Assembly (NCBI RefSeq): GCF_038002225.1
Contig: NZ_JBBOCA010000001.1
Location: forward strand, 682,001-746,000
DNA: 64,000 nt
Reading direction: 5' to 3'
Source of the DNA: Paenibacillus sp. FSL R7-0204
Lineage (GTDB): Bacteria > Bacillota > Bacilli > Paenibacillales > Paenibacillaceae
The translations under genes were made by a program, and so were the position numbers. Position 1 is the stretch's first letter, and every line of letters begins with the position of its first letter. Shown piece by piece: positions 36,842 to 44,178 of the stretch. The notes beneath the pieces were generated by a model. That model saw nothing but the letters and a program-made list of their open reading frames with translations, was not told the DNA's origin and did no database searches.

Positions 36842-38200
36842 CTAGGCTGGCAGACTGTTACCATCTGCCACAGGTTGACGCATGATGTTGATGGCACCGA
36901 CCCGATCTCGATGTGCTGTATACCCGCAATCGCACTGATACGTTCGATCCTTTGCTTTGTTCCGCTCTCCACAAGAGGGACAGGTTTGCGAGGTGTATGC
37001 CGGATTCACTTCAACCACTTGGATTCCAGCGAGTGCCGCCTTATATCCAATGAACATTTGCAACTGATAGAACGACCAATGATGCAGATTTTTAGCGTTT
37101 TTACGACTTGTTCTTGTCGTCTTACGGATATCCTTCAGCTTCTCTAGCTTGATGACAGATACCCTTTCTTGAATCGCCATATTTACGATCTGGCGGCTAA
37201 TTTTGTGATTCTGATCTTTCATAAAACGACTTTCCTTGTCGTTCTGTTTGCGGATCACTGATAGCTTTTTAAGCTTTCCTAATTTGCGGCGATAGCTATG
37301 GTACTTACGGCGAACAAACTTGTTTTGACGTCCATTTCCACAAAATTTGGTCTTTCCGCTAGAGGTTACGACAACAGCAGGTACTTTCAAGCCTAAATCA
37401 ATCCCCATCACTTCATGACCCTCGGCTGGCTCAGTGGGGCGTTCGATTGAAATTTGAACAAACCATTTCGCTGATTTTTGAACCACTCGCAGAAGTCCAA
37501 GTTTCCCATTCGAAAGCATGTCACGCTCCCGATCCGAAAGAAGCACAGGAACCACCAGACATTGTACTTTTCTTTCCAGCATCACTGGAAAAGAAATGTG
37601 GTTGCCCCAAATCGTATAATTTTGATTGTTCACGTAGTACACCCTCTTTTGGAGAAGAGGCCGCTTTTTCGTTTTCTTGAACCGCTGAAATAGGCTTTTG
37701 GCATCTCGAATCACTTGATTCTTTACGGCAGAGGGTAGATTGGCATGAATGGTTTTTGAAGTTAGTTTGGGAAACGTTCCGGACCTTTCGGCTTGCTCCG
37801 TTAATTCGTTGACGGTTCGGATGTATTCATTGCCCATATCCACCAATACAGACGGATGGGTTGGAAAAATGCGGATTTGAATCGTTAAGGTTTGCAGGGT
37901 TTCAACCCCCTTTTTTTGTTCTTCAACATATCGTTTGATCGTTTTGCTTGAAACGTTCTCTGCCGTACTGACCAAGTAGGCACGAGTCCAGAGGGAAGGT
38001 AAGTGGTTCAAGTGCTTAAATTGTTCACGGAGGCGCAGGGAAGTGATTCTTTTCAGTATCGCCATAAGTTCTGCGGGAGCATCGGTTGGCAGTGCGTTTA
38101 GAAAAATATACACATGATCAGGCATGACTTCCATTGCGAGTAGCTGCCAATCCTGTTCGGTACATATCTCTATAACAATTTTCTTAAACTGAATCTCCAC
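36842..38200 (-). CDS. tnpB: TnpA(C-terminal)-TnpB fusion protein of an IS605-type element
   Basis: One 452-residue frame joins two normally separate proteins. Residues 1-98 are the C-terminal two thirds of the Y1 transposase TnpA: PDHVYIF replaces the usual HUH motif (second His is Tyr-31), and KRYVEEQ holds the nucleophile Tyr-91. From about 104 onward it is TnpB, the RNA-guided nuclease ancestral to Cas12: RuvC Asp-268 (GIDLG), Glu-353 (KLEKLK), a zinc ribbon of Cys-407/410/423/425, and Asp-432 (HRDRVGAIN). All TnpB catalytic residues are present. The joint is at an A7G5 run, where a one-base change would restore a TGA stop, so the fusion is probably a frameshift. TnpB has no clear start codon of its own near the joint. 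Confidence 0.85.
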   Translation of the reverse strand: MEIQFKKIVIEICTEQDWQLLAMEVMPDHVYIFLNALPTDAPAELMAILKRITSLRLREQFKHLNHLPSLWTRAYLVSTAENVSSKTIKRYVEEQKKGVETLQTLTIQIRIFPTHPSVLVDMGNEYIRTVNELTEQAERSGTFPKLTSKTIHANLPSAVKNQVIRDAKSLFQRFKKTKKRPLLQKRVYYVNNQNYTIWGNHISFPVMLERKVQCLVVPVLLSDRERDMLSNGKLGLLRVVQKSAKWFVQISIERPTEPAEGHEVMGIDLGLKVPAVVVTSSGKTKFCGNGRQNKFVRRKYHSYRRKLGKLKKLSVIRKQNDKESRFMKDQNHKISRQIVNMAIQERVSVIKLEKLKDIRKTTRTSRKNAKNLHHWSFYQLQMFIGYKAALAGIQVVEVNPAYTSQTCPSCGERNKAKDRTYQCDCGYTAHRDRVGAINIMRQPVADGNSLPA

Positions 38201-38298
38201 TTGATCGACTGTACTTTACGTCTGTATCTAGGGCAAAAAACAAAATGATAGTTAATGAATGATACGGTTGTTTTGGTATTTCTGTAGGATTGTCTCAT
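38170..38298 (-). pseudogene. tnpA: N-terminal fragment of TnpA (Y1 transposase), frameshifted
   Basis: From ATG 38298 the frame reads MRQSYRNTKTTVSF and then YHFVFCPRYRRK, the typical TnpA N-terminus, before running into a stop at 38170. The continuation of TnpA (FKKIVIEICTEQDW) is in another frame, which opens after a stop at about 38215. An indel therefore separates start from catalytic region, so TnpA should be dead. Confidence 0.75.
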
Positions 38299-38385
38299 AC
38301 CTAAATTGTAGCATTTAAACAATTTAACTACTACAAGAACACGCGCTCATTTAGTACAATTTTCACAACATAAGGATGTTCCTTG

Positions 38386-38444
38386 ATTAAAGAAGATTCA
38401 ACCCACCCCTAAAGGAGTGGGCTTTCTCGACCAACTTCTTTAAT
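38386..38444. repeat. Hairpin with 10-bp flanking inverted repeats at the left side of the IS element
   Basis: ATTAAAGAAG (38386-38395) and CTTCTTTAAT (38435-38444) are perfect inverted repeats around the hairpin CCCACCCCT-AAA-GGAGTGGG (38402-38421). The hairpin resembles the right-end structure of IS605-type elements more than a left end, so it may be a remnant of another copy. Confidence 0.55.
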
Positions 38445-38492
38445 GAAGTCGAAATCATCCGCTCTGAAGGCTGGAGCCAGGCTATACGTGTT

Positions 38493-38534
38493 CTCCCGGA
38501 TAGTGGTGCAGATGCGCCCGGTCCGGGAGTTTTC
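38493..38534 (+). terminator. Terminator upstream of fhs, probably originally of gpx
   Basis: CTCCCGG (38493-38499) pairs with CCGGGAG (38523-38529) followed by TTTTCT. It serves plus-strand transcripts entering from gpx, now separated from it by the IS element. Confidence 0.65.
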
Positions 38535-38671
38535 TATAATGTATGAAAATTATCCTTGAATCTTTTCAGAGACCCTGTATCCTTTGAAGAGACATGTTTC
38601 GCTTGACGCCATGAATGGCTTACAGGAAGCAAGGATGCAGGATAATAACGGCAGGAGGGTTACATACAGGC

Positions 38672-40306
38672 ATGAGGTTAATTACAGAGGTAGCATCGGC
38701 AGCGGGGATTAAGGAAGAGCATCTGGAACTGTACGGCAAATATAAAAGCAAGTTGGCGCCCTCGCTCTGGGCAGAGCTGAAGCATGAGCCGGACGGTAAG
38801 CTGGTTCTGGTTACCGCAATGAATCCTACACCGGCAGGTGAAGGCAAGACGCTGACGACAATCGGACTTGCCCAGGCAATGAATGCAGCGGGTGTACGCA
38901 CGGTAGCAGCGCTGCGGGAGCCCTCGCTTGGTCCCTGCCTGGGGATGAAGGGCGGAGCGACCGGGGGCGGCAAGGCGCAGATCGTTCCGGCAGATGAAAT
39001 TAACCTGCATTTCACAGGGGATATCCATGCGGTGACGTCAGCGCATAACCTGCTCTCGGCGATGATCGACAATCATATGTTCCAGGGCAACAGCCTGGGG
39101 CTTGATCCGCAGCGGATCGTCTGGAAAAGGGTTATGGATATGAATGACCGCAGCCTGCGGAATATCGTGACCGGCATTGGCGACGGCAACGGAACTGTGC
39201 GGGAGAGCGGTTTTCAGATTACAACAGCCTCCGAGATTATGGCTGTGCTCTGCCTGTGCAGCGACCTTGCGGATCTCAAGCAGCGGCTCAGCCGCATTCT
39301 GGTCGGGTATGACCATGCAGGTCAACCGGTAACCGCCCAGGCTATTGGAGCTGTGGAGGCGATGACCGCGCTGCTGAAGGAGGCGGTGAAGCCGAATCTG
39401 GTGCAGACGCTGGAAGGAACCCCGGTTATTGTGCATGGCGGCCCGTTCGCCAATATTGCCCACGGCTGCAGCAGTGTGATCGGAACCCGCTACGCGCTGA
39501 AGCTGGGCGATGTGGTGGTGACCGAGGCAGGCTTCGGCGCGGACCTCGGCGCGGAGAAATTCATGGACATCAAATGCCGTCAGGCGGGGCTTGCTCCTGC
39601 GGCTGCTGTCCTGGTGGTTACGGTGAAGTCGCTGAAATACAACGGCGGCGTCCGCAAGGAAGAGCTGTATGAGGGCAACCGGCCGGCACTGCTCTCCGGA
39701 TTGTCCAATATGGAGCGGCATATTGAGAATCTGCGTAAGTTCGGCGTGCCTGTGCTGGTGGCGCTGAATCATTTTGAAGGGGATGCCCCTGCTGAAGTGA
39801 ATGAGGTGCTGGAGGCCTGCGGGCGGCTGGGGGTACCTGCTGCGGTATCCAAGGTATGGGCGGAGGGAAGCGCGGGCGGACAGGAGCTGGCGAAGGAGCT
39901 GATGAAGCTGCTGGACCGGGAGGAGCCTGTGCAGTACGCACCGCTGTATGAAGACCATCTGGATATTCCGTCCAAAATCAACCGCATCGTCACAGAGATC
40001 TACCGTGGAGCGGGAGTAGCCTTCTCTCCGGCTGCCAAGCGCAGTCTGGCGGTTATTGACCGGCTGGGCCTGCACCATCTTCAGGTCTGCATGGCCAAAA
40101 CCCCGTATTCCTTCTCGGATCAGCCCCGGCTGCTTGGAGCCCCGGAAGGCTTCACCATGGGTGTCCGGGACATCACCCTGTCCCTCGGGGCGGGATTCGC
40201 TGTAGTGATCACCGGTAACATGGTCACGATGCCGGGTCTCCCTGCCAAGCCTGCGGCAGAAAGCATACTGGTGGATGAGGATGGCGTAATTTCCGGTCTG
40301 GAATAA
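38672..40306 (+). CDS. fhs: Formate--tetrahydrofolate ligase
   Basis: A 544-residue protein with the family P-loop NPTPAGEGKTLTTIGLAQA in two halves, then CLGMKGGATGGGKAQIVP and TEAGFGADLGAEKF. It makes 10-formyl-THF from formate, ATP and THF and so feeds one-carbon metabolism. AGGAGGG at 38653-38659 supports ATG 38672; an upstream in-frame start at 38615 is unlikely. Together with the formate/nitrite channel 2.6 kb downstream it suggests local clustering of formate-handling genes. Confidence 0.95.
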   Translation: MRLITEVASAAGIKEEHLELYGKYKSKLAPSLWAELKHEPDGKLVLVTAMNPTPAGEGKTLTTIGLAQAMNAAGVRTVAALREPSLGPCLGMKGGATGGGKAQIVPADEINLHFTGDIHAVTSAHNLLSAMIDNHMFQGNSLGLDPQRIVWKRVMDMNDRSLRNIVTGIGDGNGTVRESGFQITTASEIMAVLCLCSDLADLKQRLSRILVGYDHAGQPVTAQAIGAVEAMTALLKEAVKPNLVQTLEGTPVIVHGGPFANIAHGCSSVIGTRYALKLGDVVVTEAGFGADLGAEKFMDIKCRQAGLAPAAAVLVVTVKSLKYNGGVRKEELYEGNRPALLSGLSNMERHIENLRKFGVPVLVALNHFEGDAPAEVNEVLEACGRLGVPAAVSKVWAEGSAGGQELAKELMKLLDREEPVQYAPLYEDHLDIPSKINRIVTEIYRGAGVAFSPAAKRSLAVIDRLGLHHLQVCMAKTPYSFSDQPRLLGAPEGFTMGVRDITLSLGAGFAVVITGNMVTMPGLPAKPAAESILVDEDGVISGLE

Positions 40307-40438
40307 GACACTTCCGATCGTGTGACTACCAGCAGCATAGGACCATAGGGCTGTATAGCGAGTAGCGATTAGCAAATAACAATGAGTATAGCTTGGCCTT
40401 ACTTTATCGTAGGTATGCTGCGGGAGTGAGGCTTTTTT

Positions 40439-40920
40439 GTATGCGAAAAAGCGAATACATTGTGCAGCCGCGAGGGTGAGTGACCGCAATGTAATTGGAA
40501 AACCGATTACAATGGGCTGGCGCGGCGGATACGGAGCAAATGTAATTGGAAAACCGATTACAATGGGCTGGCGCGGCGGATACGGAGCAAATGTAATCGA
40601 AAAACCGATTACAATGGGCTGGCGCGGCGGACACGGAGCAAATGTAATTGGAAAACCGATTACAATGGGGCTGGCGCGGCGGATACGGAGCAAATGTAAT
40701 TGGAAAACCGATTACAATGGGCTGGCGCGGCGGATACGGAGCAAATGTAATCGAAAAACCGATTACAATGGGCTGGCGCGGCGGATACGGAGCAAATGTA
40801 ATTGGAAAACCGATTACAATGGGCTGGCGCGGCGGATACGGAGCAAATGTAATCGGAAAACCGATTACAATGGGCTGGCGCGGCGGACACGGAGCAAATG
40901 TAATCGAAAAACCAGGGCTG
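40439..40920. repeat. Tandem array of a 51-bp hairpin-bearing repeat
   Basis: Eight full units start at 40490, 40541, 40592, 40643, 40695, 40746, 40797 and 40848, with a degenerate leading unit at 40439 and a truncated ninth at 40899. All are 51 bp except the fourth (52 bp, one extra G). Each begins with an inverted repeat, TGTAAT(T/C)G(G/A) then A4 then CCGATTACA, followed by a conserved 29-base GC-rich spacer. Units vary at very few positions, suggesting recent amplification. No stop codons interrupt it in several frames, but no ribosome site precedes them and a one-base insertion is tolerated, so it is not treated as coding. A related short copy lies at 56819-56930. Confidence 0.9.
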
Positions 40921-41091
40921 CGGTTCTGCCTGGCTGCCCCTTGTGCTCCTCCTGCTGTTTCCTGCTCCTGACAGACATAATGCCCCTCCTTCGGGGAAAA
41001 CTAACTCAAGGTTGAAGAGCGCAGCGGCGGCACAAATGGAGTGGATGAGGCGGTGAAACTCCAAAGTTATTAAAATTTGAAATTGTGAACA

Positions 41092-41171
41092 TTGTGAGAA
41101 AAGTCACAAAACTACTTGTAATGTGATAAATATCACAATATAATCAGTGTATAAAGTGAAAACAATCACAA
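41092..41171. promoter_or_regulatory. nox promoter with three TTGTGA-N6-TCACAA-like operators
   Basis: A promoter TTGTAA (41116-41121), 17 bases, TATAAT (41139-41144) is surrounded by three palindromes: TTGTGA-N6-TCACAA (41092-41109, perfect), ATGTGA-N6-TCACAA (41121-41138, filling the promoter spacer) and AAGTGA-N6-TCACAA (41154-41171, just after the start). The half-sites fit the NADH-sensing repressor Rex and also FNR/CRP-type proteins. Site placement over the core promoter favours a repressor. Confidence 0.75.
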
Positions 41172-41236
41172 ATGTAAATTAAACGTAAACACAGGCCCTA
41201 CTAAATAAGCTTTTCAACTTGGAGGAGGAAGAAATC

Positions 41237-42601
41237 ATGAAAGTAGCAGTCATTGGATGTACCCACGCCGGAACGGCCGCCATTGTAAATACCGCACAGT
41301 TATACCCGGATGCACAGATTACGGTGTATGAGCGCAACGATAATATCTCGTTCCTGTCTTGCGGCATTGCCTTATACGTTGGCGGTGTGGTCAAGGACCC
41401 GCAGGGACTATTCTATTCCTCCCCGGAACAGCTGGCTGCGCTGGGTGTGCAGACGAAGATGCGCCATGAGGTAATCAACATTGACACTGCCCGCAAAACT
41501 CTAAAAGCCCGCAACCTCATGACCGGCGAGGAAATGGAAGATACGTATGACAAACTAATTATGACAACAGGCTCATGGCCGATTGTGCCTAAGCTCGAAG
41601 GAATAGACATGGAGGGCATCCTGCTCTCGAAGAACTACAATCACTCCAACACCATTATCGAAGAAGCGCAGAAGGTGAACAGAATTACTGTGGTCGGTGC
41701 CGGATATATCGGGGTCGAGCTGGTGGAAGCTTTTCAGATGAACGGCAAGGAAGTTACGCTGATTGACGGGGAAGCCCGCATCCTGAGCAAATATCTCGAT
41801 GAAGAGTTCACCGCACCGATCCAGCAGTCGCTTGAGGATCACGGCATTAAGCTGGCGCTGGGCGAGAAGGTCGCCTCCTTCGCAGGTGAGAACGGCAGAG
41901 TGACTAAGGTGATCACGAGCAAGGGTGAGCATGAGACGGATCTGGTGATTCTCTGCATCGGCTTCCGTCCGAATACCGAGCTGCTGAAGGGCCAAGTCGA
42001 TATGCTGCCGAACGGCGCGATTATGGTTAACGATTATATGCAGACCAGCCTGCCGGATGTCTATGCTGCCGGTGACAGCTGCGCGATTCATTACAATCCG
42101 ACCGGTAAGCACGCATACATCCCGCTGGCCACCAACGCAGTGCGTATGGGAACGCTGGTGGCCCGCAATCTGGTCTCGAACACGATCCCTTACATGGGTA
42201 CGCAAGGAACATCGGGCATCAAGATCTATGAAGACAATATTGCCGGAACCGGACTGACGGAAGAGGCTGCTGCAGCCGAGGGAATGGATACGGAAAGTGT
42301 GATGCTGATCGACAACTACCGTCCAGAGTTCATGCCGACCTTCGAGCAGGTTCAGGTAAAAGTGGTCTTTGACCGTGCCACCCGCCGCATTCTGGGCGCG
42401 CAAATTATGTCCAAGATGGATCTGACGCAGTCGATCAATACCGTATCGGTCTGCATCCAGAATAAGATGACGGTTGACCAGCTGGCCTTCATCGACTTCT
42501 TCTTCCAGCCGCATTACAACAAGCCTTGGAACTTCCTGAACACCGCAGGCCTTCAGGCTCTGCCGAAACCGGCTCCAGTCAAAGAACCTGTACACGTATA
42601 A
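41237..42601 (+). CDS. nox: FAD-dependent NADH oxidase (Nox/CoA-disulfide-reductase family)
   Basis: A 454-residue flavoprotein disulfide reductase: N-terminal FAD fold (VAVIGCTHAG), redox-active Cys-42 in FLSCGIALYVGG, NAD fold VGAGYIGVE, second FAD motif DVYAAGDSC and a C-terminal dimer domain. Single-cysteine members reduce oxygen to water with NADH and keep NAD+ supply during growth on sugars. GGAGGAGG precedes ATG 41237. The upstream Rex-like sites agree with control by the NADH/NAD ratio. Confidence 0.92.
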   Translation: MKVAVIGCTHAGTAAIVNTAQLYPDAQITVYERNDNISFLSCGIALYVGGVVKDPQGLFYSSPEQLAALGVQTKMRHEVINIDTARKTLKARNLMTGEEMEDTYDKLIMTTGSWPIVPKLEGIDMEGILLSKNYNHSNTIIEEAQKVNRITVVGAGYIGVELVEAFQMNGKEVTLIDGEARILSKYLDEEFTAPIQQSLEDHGIKLALGEKVASFAGENGRVTKVITSKGEHETDLVILCIGFRPNTELLKGQVDMLPNGAIMVNDYMQTSLPDVYAAGDSCAIHYNPTGKHAYIPLATNAVRMGTLVARNLVSNTIPYMGTQGTSGIKIYEDNIAGTGLTEEAAAAEGMDTESVMLIDNYRPEFMPTFEQVQVKVVFDRATRRILGAQIMSKMDLTQSINTVSVCIQNKMTVDQLAFIDFFFQPHYNKPWNFLNTAGLQALPKPAPVKEPVHV

Positions 42602-42617
42602 AAGCTAACATTTTGCG

Positions 42618-42642
42618 GAGCCCGCTTAGGGCTCTTTTTTTT
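42618..42642 (+). terminator. Terminator after nox
   Basis: GAGCCC-GCTTA-GGGCTC followed by eight T residues. Confidence 0.9.
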
Positions 42643-42759
42643 CTCCATCACAGAAACAACTCCCCGGCTGCTGGGATGAAGGCAATCGGTCCAATGTATG
42701 CAGATGTTTTTTTATTTTCTGCTGCGCCGCAGCGGCTTTTATGGTAAATTTGACATGTC

Positions 42760-42831
42760 AGTGAAAACTTTCACTTGGTTTTTCGGATAGTGACTTTTAT
42801 CACGTAAATGTGATTAGGATCACGTTACAAT
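42760..42831 (+). promoter_or_regulatory. Regulatory region of the formate/nitrite channel with three GTGA-N6-TCAC palindromes
   Basis: Sites AGTGA-N6-TCACT (42760-42775), AGTGA-N6-TCACG (42789-42804) and TGTGA-N6-TCACG (42809-42824) precede a TACAAT -10 box (42826-42831). The expected -35 is poor. If transcription starts near 42838, the middle site is centred close to -41.5, the class II position of FNR/CRP activators. Confidence 0.6.
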
Positions 42832-42876
42832 GGCATAAAGGAACAAATTTTAAGTAATTAGAAGGGGATAGGAATC

Positions 42877-43704
42877 ATGGCTTATAACAAACCGCAGGGA
42901 ATCGCTGAAGTGACGGTAGAGAACGGAGTCAAGAAGGCACATAATCCGCTCAGCACTGTACTCATTCTTGGTTTTCTGGGAGGAGCGTTTATCGCGCTCG
43001 GATTTTTGCTGGATATTCGTGTCATTGCCGGTGCGCCTGCCGAGTGGGGGTCCATTGCTAACTTCATCGGGGCTGCGGTCTTCCCGGTAGGACTCATTCT
43101 GGTGCTGCTTGCCGGAGGGGAACTGCTGACAGGCAATATGATGGCGGTGCCGCTGGCGTTCATTGCGAAGAAGATCTCTTTCTGGGAAGTGATGAAGAAT
43201 CTGGTGCTAATTACACTAAGCAACCTGGCAGGCGCCTTGTTCGTCGCTTATTTCTTCGGTCATATCGTTGGCCTTACATCAGATGGTGTGTATCTGGAGA
43301 AGCTGGTAAGTATGGCGGAGCATAAGATCGATGCTACGTTCCTGCAGGCTTTTATCTCCGGGATCGGCTGTAACTGGCTCGTAGCACTGGCGGTATGGCT
43401 GTCGTACGGGGCAGACAATTTCAGCGGCAAAATCCTCGGTATCTGGTTCCCGACCATGGCGTTTGTGGCCATCGGCTTCCAGCACGTTGTAGCTAACATG
43501 TTCCTTATCCCTGCAGCGATCTTCGAAGGACATTTTACCTGGGGCCAGTATGTGGCCAACTTCGTTCCGGTCTGGCTGGGCAATCTGACGGGCGGCGCGA
43601 TCTTCGTGGCTGCTGCGTACTGGATGGCCTATCTGCGCAAAGAGCCGGGAGCAGTGAACTCGGCTGCAGGCGTCCCTGCTGCGGGCTTGAAGAAACACGC
43701 TTAA
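42877..43704 (+). CDS. Formate/nitrite transporter (FNT family)
   Basis: A 275-residue FNT channel with six membrane helices; GGELLTGNMM on the omega loop and SGIGCNWLVALAVWLSYGADNFSGK with AFVAIGFQHVVANM on later helices are family signatures. FNT proteins form pentameric channels for formate (FocA) or nitrite (NirC). Neighbouring fhs supports formate, but nitrite is not excluded. GAAGGGGATAGG precedes the ATG. Confidence 0.92.
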   Translation: MAYNKPQGIAEVTVENGVKKAHNPLSTVLILGFLGGAFIALGFLLDIRVIAGAPAEWGSIANFIGAAVFPVGLILVLLAGGELLTGNMMAVPLAFIAKKISFWEVMKNLVLITLSNLAGALFVAYFFGHIVGLTSDGVYLEKLVSMAEHKIDATFLQAFISGIGCNWLVALAVWLSYGADNFSGKILGIWFPTMAFVAIGFQHVVANMFLIPAAIFEGHFTWGQYVANFVPVWLGNLTGGAIFVAAAYWMAYLRKEPGAVNSAAGVPAAGLKKHA

Positions 43705-43764
43705 TGAATACGGACTTGACCCGGTGTGAATCACATCGCCGGACTGTAACATAGCTTGGCCTAG

Positions 43765-43822
43765 CACTTCCTGCTTCTCGGCACCCTGCTTCAAGGGATT
43801 CGTAGAGACAGGGAGTGTTTTT
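43765..43822 (+). terminator. Probable terminator after the FNT gene
   Basis: CACTTCCTG (43765-43773) pairs with CAGGGAGTG (43809-43817) followed by five T residues; the loop is long. Confidence 0.5.
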
Positions 43823-43861
43823 GTGCCTTGTACAGCAGGATCATTCTCCGGACAAAACAAA

Positions 43862-43912
43862 ATTCACCGTGCAATCCGATTCGGGGGAACGAAATCGGAT
43901 CTCACGGTGAAT
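43862..43912. repeat. Large perfect-stem palindrome between FNT and MFS genes
   Basis: ATTCACCGTG (43862-43871) pairs with CACGGTGAAT (43903-43912), and an inner ATCCGATT (43874-43881) with AATCGGAT (43893-43900). On the minus strand it is followed by TTTGTTTTG, like a terminator, but no minus-strand gene is near. The 474-base gap 43705-44178 otherwise holds only a doubtful 21-codon frame at 43932. Confidence 0.6.
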
Positions 43913-44178
43913 AAAATAGGGAGTGTTTCATATGGATCATTACCCCGGGTTCCGGGGAACGAATCAGTGCCGGCAAGGTATTTTTGTTTACGTGTGAAAG
44001 AGCGGGTTATAGAATATTAATATCGCTGGCGGCGGTGAAGACAGGATTGATTTTCAATAGGATAATTCCCTGGTTTCCCGCGATAAAGCATTAACGCGAA
44101 TGCTTGCCCTGCCCCCTGTGTTGGGATGATACTGGATGGATTAATGACAGCTATCTTACAGGGGATGACAGACTAGAG

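Larger units (their letters stand above)
36718..38475 (-). mobile_element. IS200/IS605-family insertion element, decayed tnpA, intact-looking tnpB
   Basis: The element carries a tnpA remnant and tnpB on the minus strand. The right end, just after the gpx stop, holds a hairpin (CACACCC-TTAA-AAGGGCGGG on the plus strand, 36722-36742) typical of the 3' end, where the guide RNA (omega RNA) terminates. A second hairpin with 10-bp flanking inverted repeats lies at 38386-38444 near the left side. These elements do not duplicate the target, so exact ends cannot be fixed; the left boundary is an estimate. Confidence 0.75.

Noticed and set aside
38615..38671. Longer N-terminus for fhs
   Set aside because: The ribosome site and the family N-terminus both support the internal ATG at 38672.
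39038..40693. 551-codon minus-strand frame across fhs and the repeat array
   Set aside because: It is the shadow of fhs extended through the repeats; no ribosome site or domain.
40490..40920. CRISPR array
   Set aside because: The sequences between hairpins are identical from unit to unit, so there are no spacers, and no cas genes are near.
40437..41015. Reading frames through the 51-bp array encoding a 17-residue repeat (NVIGKPITMGWRGGYGA)
   Set aside because: Several frames on both strands are open simply because the unit length is a multiple of three; there is no ribosome site, and a one-base insertion in the fourth unit breaks the frame.
43932..43997. 21-codon frame (MDHYPGFRG...) with AGGGAG upstream
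   Set aside because: It lacks a signal peptide or known motif and partly consists of a GC-rich inverted repeat; too weak to call.
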